Below, piece by piece: positions 59,784 to 64,000 of a stretch of DNA of 64,000 bases; position 1 is the first letter of the stretch, and each line of letters opens with the position of its first letter. The notes beneath the pieces were generated by a model, which had not been told where the DNA came from, did not search any database, and saw only the letters and a list, made by a program, of their open reading frames with translations. The position numbers and the translations under genes were made by a program. This DNA comes from Brasilonema sennae CENA114 (GTDB lineage Bacteria; Cyanobacteriota; Cyanobacteriia; Cyanobacteriales; Nostocaceae): assembly GCF_006968745.1 (NCBI RefSeq), contig NZ_CP030118.1:7466253-7530252 (forward strand). Direction: 5' to 3'.

Positions 59784-61691
59784 ATGTCTGAAATCTTTTG
59801 TATTAAACCGCTAGGTGAAGTTTTACAGCTGGCTGACCTAATTTCAATTGCACAGATAGAGTTCGCTTTGCAAGAGCAGATCCAAAATAAGAATATGCGG
59901 CTAGGGGAAATTTTAGCCTTACAAGGATGGATCAAACAAGAAACGGCTGATTTTTTTGCCCAGAAGTGGTCAGATATGCTGAACCAAAAGCCTAAACAAC
60001 CCTTGGGTGAGTATCTCAAAAAAGCAGGACTGTTGGATGAGTATCAAGTGAAGACTATTCTGTGTGAACAAAAACAGATGGGACTTAGATTCGGGGAATT
60101 GGCTGTCCACAAAGGTTGGCTTAAGCCAACTACAATCAACTTTTTTCTAGAGCATATTGCTCCTGTTGCACAGCGCTCTGAAAAAATTTTACAGCAGGCA
60201 GAACACTCAGTTGAAGTCCGCAACGGGAGAGTCAGATCCTTGGGGGAATTCAAAATTCGTCTTGGAAAGTTTGCCCCCTCGGAAAACGAACGCTCTTATC
60301 CAAGTGAGGAAGACCCTAAACTGGCTCCTTCTGGCGTCCGCGCTACCTCACGACGCGACTGGCTCAACTTTGGGCAAAATGCAAAATTCCAAATTAAAGA
60401 CTTCACACAGCCCAGCCCAGTGAGTATTGATGACAGTCTCATACAAGTAGAAACGTTTTTGGAACAGGACAAGTCATCTGTTGTTGATCACACACTACAT
60501 ACAAGACCTTTTAGTCGCAGCATCATCAAATTATTCAATTTAGATCAAAAAGCTAGTCATCCGGATATTTTGCTGGAGGAGGTTTTGTCATGGACAAGTG
60601 GTCAACCGTTTCTCACCCAAAAGTTATGTCAATTACTAGCTGATTCCGAAACTTTTGTTCCCTTTGGTGAGGAAGGATTCACAGTCGAACATCTCGTACA
60701 AACTCGTCTTATTGATCATTGGGAAACTCAAGTTGCGTCTGAGCATCTCAAGGCGATTCGCTATGGTCTTCTGCAAAACAAAAAATGCAATTTTTTTTCA
60801 ATGCTGAAACTTTATCAGCAAATATTACACCAGGAAAACATCTCTGTTGAAGACACTTTTGTCAAAACAGAATTACTGAATTTAGGATTGGTTGTGGAAC
60901 AAGGAAACAAGCTCAAAGTTTCTAATCGCATTTACCAATCTATTTTTCCTTTAAGTTGGGTGAATCAGGAAATAATACGTTTAGATATCAACCGCAGCAG
61001 AATAAAATTCTTGAAATTAGATGAAAAAGCCAGCCGCCCCTATATTTTACTGGAAGAAGTGTTGTTATGGACAAGTGGTCAACTGTTTCTCACCCAAAAA
61101 CTTTGTCAATTACTCGCTAATTCACAAAGTTTTATTCCCGTTAATCAAGAAGCTGTCAGAGTAGAGCAACTAGTACAAACCCGCCTAATTGATAACTGGG
61201 AAATTCAAGCGGCGTCTGAGCATTTGGAGGGAATTCGCAATGGAATTCTGAAAAATCAGCAGTGTCAGCCTTTGTCACTGTTGCAGCTATATCAGCAAAT
61301 CTTGCAGCATAAAGAAGTTGTGGTGAATAACAATCCCGCACAAAGAGAACTGCTGAATTTGGGATTAGTTGTCAAACAGGAAAAAACGCTCAAGGTTTCT
61401 AATCGTATTTACCAATCTGTTTTTTCTTTGAATTGGGTGAATCAAGAATTGGATAAACAGTCTCCCCCACTTTCACAAATAATGAAAAGTATCCAAAGCC
61501 AATTACCTCCACCAACACTTCGTTTAAGGAATATAAAAAAAACCATTTCAAATCCGAGAAAGGCACTTCCTAAAGAAACTTGGATTTTACTGGGAACCGT
61601 TGGCTTGATGATCGTTGGCTTTAGTGTTGTTGGCTTTAGTGCGGTGAAGTCTTCAGAGGTGCAAATCCTTTTTCAACAAGGCAATAAATGA
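59784..61691 (+). CDS. Modular protein: MshEN-like repeats, duplicated AAA-associated module, C-terminal membrane helix
   Basis: 635 residues. The N-terminus has two ~55-residue repeats (PLGEVLQLADLISIAQIEFA; PLGEYLKKAGLLDEYQVKTI) resembling the GspE/MshE N-terminal fold. A variable linker (~160-205) may contain repeat-derived residues. Two ~150-residue modules follow (ILLEEVLSWTSGQPFLTQKL; ILLEEVLLWTSGQLFLTQKL), each ending KVSNRIYQSxFxLxWVNQE, like the winged-helix part after AAA ATPases in cyanobacterial signalling proteins; no Walker motifs are present. One membrane helix lies near 603-625. It stops abruptly after LFQQGNK, so it may be truncated. Function unknown. Confidence 0.72.
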   Translation: MSEIFCIKPLGEVLQLADLISIAQIEFALQEQIQNKNMRLGEILALQGWIKQETADFFAQKWSDMLNQKPKQPLGEYLKKAGLLDEYQVKTILCEQKQMGLRFGELAVHKGWLKPTTINFFLEHIAPVAQRSEKILQQAEHSVEVRNGRVRSLGEFKIRLGKFAPSENERSYPSEEDPKLAPSGVRATSRRDWLNFGQNAKFQIKDFTQPSPVSIDDSLIQVETFLEQDKSSVVDHTLHTRPFSRSIIKLFNLDQKASHPDILLEEVLSWTSGQPFLTQKLCQLLADSETFVPFGEEGFTVEHLVQTRLIDHWETQVASEHLKAIRYGLLQNKKCNFFSMLKLYQQILHQENISVEDTFVKTELLNLGLVVEQGNKLKVSNRIYQSIFPLSWVNQEIIRLDINRSRIKFLKLDEKASRPYILLEEVLLWTSGQLFLTQKLCQLLANSQSFIPVNQEAVRVEQLVQTRLIDNWEIQAASEHLEGIRNGILKNQQCQPLSLLQLYQQILQHKEVVVNNNPAQRELLNLGLVVKQEKTLKVSNRIYQSVFSLNWVNQELDKQSPPLSQIMKSIQSQLPPPTLRLRNIKKTISNPRKALPKETWILLGTVGLMIVGFSVVGFSAVKSSEVQILFQQGNK

Positions 61692-61734
61692 GCTATTCAA
61701 CCAAATAAGTAAGTGGACATAATTAAACGTAACT

Positions 61735-62040
61735 ATGTTCGTAGCGAGTGGAACGCAGTGTAACGTAGACGCCCGGAGGGCTTCGGTGCAGGGTAGCAAT
61801 CGCAAGCGTTTGGGATTGCTTGACTTCCCTCGCATTGATGGGGTTCCCCTACACACGCCAGATACCAAGTGAGGGAAACCAGGACTATGGCACAAAGTGC
61901 CACGCTACGCTATCAGTACTGGCTCCCCTACACCCCTACAACGCCAGGTGCTACCCTACGGAAAGCCGCCTCCGGCGTCTACAAGTCGGGAAACTTAGCC
62001 TGTGCACTGGCTCCCCTTACCCCCTTACACCCGCACCCGT
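61735..62040. repeat. Dispersed repeat mosaic between convergent genes
   Basis: Modules GTAACGTAGACGCCCGGAGG, AAGCCGCCTCCGGCGTCTAC, AAGTCGGGAAAC and ACTGGCTCCCCTACACCCCT. Frames here are repeat-derived. Confidence 0.75.
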
Positions 62041-62051
62041 TGCGGCATTGA

Positions 62052-63734
62052 CTATTTTTCAAAACTATAAATCTTCTGTGTCCCCAACTGCTCACAACAA
62101 ATAGACGAAGGTAATGTCCCCACAGGGAACGTCTGCCGATCCAATTGCACTTGTAAGTTACTCAGAGGATCAACACCAGGCGAAATCAAAAATTCTAGCT
62201 TTTGGATGTAAGGCAAAGCGACAAGTTCATCCAAAATTTGGCTAACTGCTTGCGCGTAAGGATGACCTTTGTGCTTATACCAATCATCTGTTGCAACGTT
62301 CGCTTGGTCAAAACCTAAGTGTACTATTAAGGATGGCTTATCAAACAGGGCGATCGCCAGTGGACGTGCTTCTTCCTGCAACAATAAGTCATGACTTTTC
62401 CCTAAATGTCGCAGTTTCTCTAAGCGTTCGTAGCGTTCCGTCACGGCTTCGGGATCATCTTGCCAATTTATCGCCACTGTTAATAGAAAAGTCTGTAACA
62501 GCATATGACCCAGTTTTTTCGCCTTGGTTTTAAGGTAATAAGAATTGTAGTCGTTTGCCTCAATCAACAATGGCACGCGATCCACAACTTCTAACTTGTA
62601 ACCTTTTAACCCTGCAATCTTACGGGGATTATTCGTAATCAAGCGAATCTTATGGACTCCCAAATCCATGAGCATTTGTGCTCCCATACCGTAGTCTCGC
62701 AAATCAGCGGGGAATCCCAAACGCTCATTCGCTTCTACGGTATCTAGTCCCATATCCTGCAACGAGTAAGCTTTCAATTTATTAACCAGCCCAATTCCCC
62801 GTCCTTCTTGCCGCAGGTAAACAACGACACCTTGCCCTGCGTTTTCCAGCATTTTCAGTGCTGCTTGTAACTGCATCCGACAGTCGCAGCGTAAAGAACC
62901 CAAAGCATCTCCAGTCAGGCATTCGGAATGCATCCGCACCATAACTGGGTTCTCTCCAAAATCAGCAGGATTACCCTTGACAACAGCAACGTGTTCTGTA
63001 CCATCCAGAGTATGGCGATAAGCGTAAATTTGGAAATGACCAAACTGGGTGGGTAACTCAGCAATAGTTTCGCGCCTGATCAGGCGGTCGTGCTGGAGGC
63101 GGTAACTGATTAAATCCGCGATGCTGATAATTTTTAGATTGTGCTGCTTGGCATACTCAATTAACTGAGATAGCCGCGCCATCGAACCGTTGGGGTTTTG
63201 AATCTCACAGATAACGCCAGCAGGGTATAATCCAGCTAGTCGAGCTAAATCAACAGCGGCTTCGGTATGTCCTGCCCGTTTGAGTACCCCTCCAACCTTT
63301 GCGCGAATGGGGAAAATATGACCGGGACGGCGTAAATCTACAGGTTTGGTTCCTGGGTTGATCGCAACTTGGATTGTGCGGGCGCGGTCTTCTGCGGAAA
63401 TGCCAGTGCTTACTCCTAAGTGAGGCCCGGCGTCAATGCTGACTGTGAAAGCCGTTTGGTTGGTGTCGGTGATGTTGCTTACCATCAATGGTAAGTCTAA
63501 TTCATCTAGGCGATCGCCACTCATTGCCAAACAAATCAGTCCCCTGGCTTCCACCGCCATGAAATTAATAATGTCAGGAGTCGCAAATTGGGCAGCACAA
63601 ATCAAATCGCCTTCATTTTCTCGATTTTCATCATCTACCACCACAATCTGGTGACCAGCTTTCAAGTCAGCCAAGGCGGCATCAATCGAATCAAATTCAA
63701 AGGTTTGGTTTGAAGTCGTGTTAAGCTGCGACAC
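62052..63734 (-). CDS. ribBA: Bifunctional DHBP synthase / GTP cyclohydrolase II
   Basis: 560 residues from GTG 63734. Residues ~10-210 are 3,4-dihydroxy-2-butanone-4-phosphate synthase (VVVDDENRENEGDLICAAQF; RRPGHIFPIRAKVGGVLKRA GHTEA). Residues ~215-420 are GTP cyclohydrolase II with the zinc site SECLTGDALGSLRCDCRMQL and RQEGRGIGLVNKLKAYSLQD. A further ~140-residue C-terminal extension is typical of cyanobacteria and of unknown role. Together they provide both entry reactions of riboflavin synthesis. No FMN riboswitch is visible upstream. Divergent from the probable argC. Confidence 0.95.
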   Translation of the reverse strand: MSQLNTTSNQTFEFDSIDAALADLKAGHQIVVVDDENRENEGDLICAAQFATPDIINFMAVEARGLICLAMSGDRLDELDLPLMVSNITDTNQTAFTVSIDAGPHLGVSTGISAEDRARTIQVAINPGTKPVDLRRPGHIFPIRAKVGGVLKRAGHTEAAVDLARLAGLYPAGVICEIQNPNGSMARLSQLIEYAKQHNLKIISIADLISYRLQHDRLIRRETIAELPTQFGHFQIYAYRHTLDGTEHVAVVKGNPADFGENPVMVRMHSECLTGDALGSLRCDCRMQLQAALKMLENAGQGVVVYLRQEGRGIGLVNKLKAYSLQDMGLDTVEANERLGFPADLRDYGMGAQMLMDLGVHKIRLITNNPRKIAGLKGYKLEVVDRVPLLIEANDYNSYYLKTKAKKLGHMLLQTFLLTVAINWQDDPEAVTERYERLEKLRHLGKSHDLLLQEEARPLAIALFDKPSLIVHLGFDQANVATDDWYKHKGHPYAQAVSQILDELVALPYIQKLEFLISPGVDPLSNLQVQLDRQTFPVGTLPSSICCEQLGTQKIYSFEK

Positions 63735-63914
63735 AGAGGATTTCCAGCGATAGAGATGTAAATTTTTTTTAACAAATGCTTATCTTCTGATTGTAGCTCC
63801 TCTGGACACAATAGGAAGCCATCATAGCCAAGATTCGATAACATACCGATAAATACCTGCGAAATACCGTTGGATTCTTTAAGCTAGTGTGCAGCAACAA
63901 CGAAACAGTAATAA

Positions 63915-63943
63915 GTCTTTAGCAGAAGCATTTTGCTAAAGAC
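63915..63943 (+). promoter_or_regulatory. 10-bp hairpin in the leader of the divergent gene
   Basis: GTCTTTAGCA (63915-63924) and TGCTAAAGAC (63934-63943), perfect stem with a 9-base loop, 32 bases before the ATG at 63976. It could be an operator or mRNA leader structure. Confidence 0.45.
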
Positions 63944-63975
63944 AAGTCTCTATATTTAAAAAGGATTTAGTAGTT

Positions 63976-64000
63976 ATGGGCAATTCTAGACGCGTAAAAG
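63976..64000 (+). CDS. Start of a gene cut by the window edge, probably argC
   Basis: ATG 63976 with AAGGA at 63961-63965 opens MGNSRRVK and runs off the window. Cyanobacterial N-acetyl-gamma-glutamyl-phosphate reductase (ArgC) commonly begins MGNxxRVPVGIVGASGYGG and is often located next to ribBA, so argC is the best guess. Only eight codons are visible. Confidence 0.45.

Noticed and set aside
63735..63975. FMN riboswitch upstream of ribBA
   Set aside because: I looked for the conserved RFN-element blocks in the ~240-base spacer and did not see them; only a simple hairpin near the divergent gene is present.

Overview
The window is chromosomal DNA of a filamentous, probably heterocyst-forming cyanobacterium (Nostocales; a Brasilonema/Scytonema/Tolypothrix/Nostoc type). 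I infer this from the cyanobacterial gene set (CrtD carotenoid desaturase, the cyanobacterial type of glutamate-cysteine ligase, SufA/IscA-like scaffold, fused RibBA with a long C-terminal extension, Mn exporter of the UPF0016/GDT1 family, CHAT-TPR proteins, Uma2 and DUF559 nucleases). Scattered HIP1 octamers (GCGATCGC), heptameric short tandem repeats (CTGTTCC, TGACTAA, AACTGAT types) and large repeat-filled intergenic regions point the same way. I see no rRNA, tRNA, CRISPR array, prophage or intact transposase. Genes are mostly single transcription units on both strands, separated by repeat-rich spacers.

Layout. 1-5 kb: a LysM/M23 cell-wall peptidase (cut by the left edge), trmL and gshA, all on the minus strand. 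5.4-6.7 kb: a small hypothetical protein and a histone-deacetylase-like amidohydrolase. 6.7-12.7 kb: an accessory island. A 551-bp element with 15-bp terminal inverted repeats and a partial second copy lie just upstream of a ribbon-helix-helix gene that is translationally coupled to a membrane-bound CHAT-protease/TPR protein. The whole unit is tandemly duplicated, with a truncated RHH remnant between the copies and a domain deletion in the first copy. 12.9-18 kb: an oxidoreductase with foreign-looking composition, a fructosamine-kinase-like gene, an M16 peptidase and a glycosyltransferase. 18-20.2 kb: crtD followed by a 100-aa peptide with a GG leader-like motif.

20.5-29.9 kb: a TPR protein; a DUF1772/azoreductase pair divergent from an AraC regulator; a conserved hypothetical; the SufA-like scaffold; small TPR and membrane proteins; a TIGR01777 epimerase; and an FHA protein. 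30-36.9 kb: a copper-type P-ATPase, small membrane proteins, a candidate small RNA, a CPBP protease and an SSB-like protein. 37.4-47.3 kb: an orphan sugar-type ABC ATPase, two Uma2 nucleases, sdhA, and a manganese exporter preceded by a clear promoter plus yybP-ykoY riboswitch. A strikingly G+C-rich alpha/beta hydrolase (probable transfer) and a TPR membrane protein follow.

47.7-64 kb: a conserved hypothetical, a DUF39 protein, a nucleotidyltransferase/phosphomannomutase fusion whose mutase active site looks degenerate, and a DUF559 protein. Then come a 13-copy 111-bp minisatellite, metH carrying an in-frame repeat insertion, a modular MshEN/AAA-associated protein, ribBA, and the first codons of a divergent gene that is probably argC.

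The most noteworthy items are the duplicated RHH-CHAT-TPR unit, the Mn riboswitch leader, dispersed repeats that have entered coding sequences (metH and the 40 kb gene), the minisatellite abutting metH, and the GG-leader peptide. All assignments were made by reading sequence and motifs; no database search was possible.
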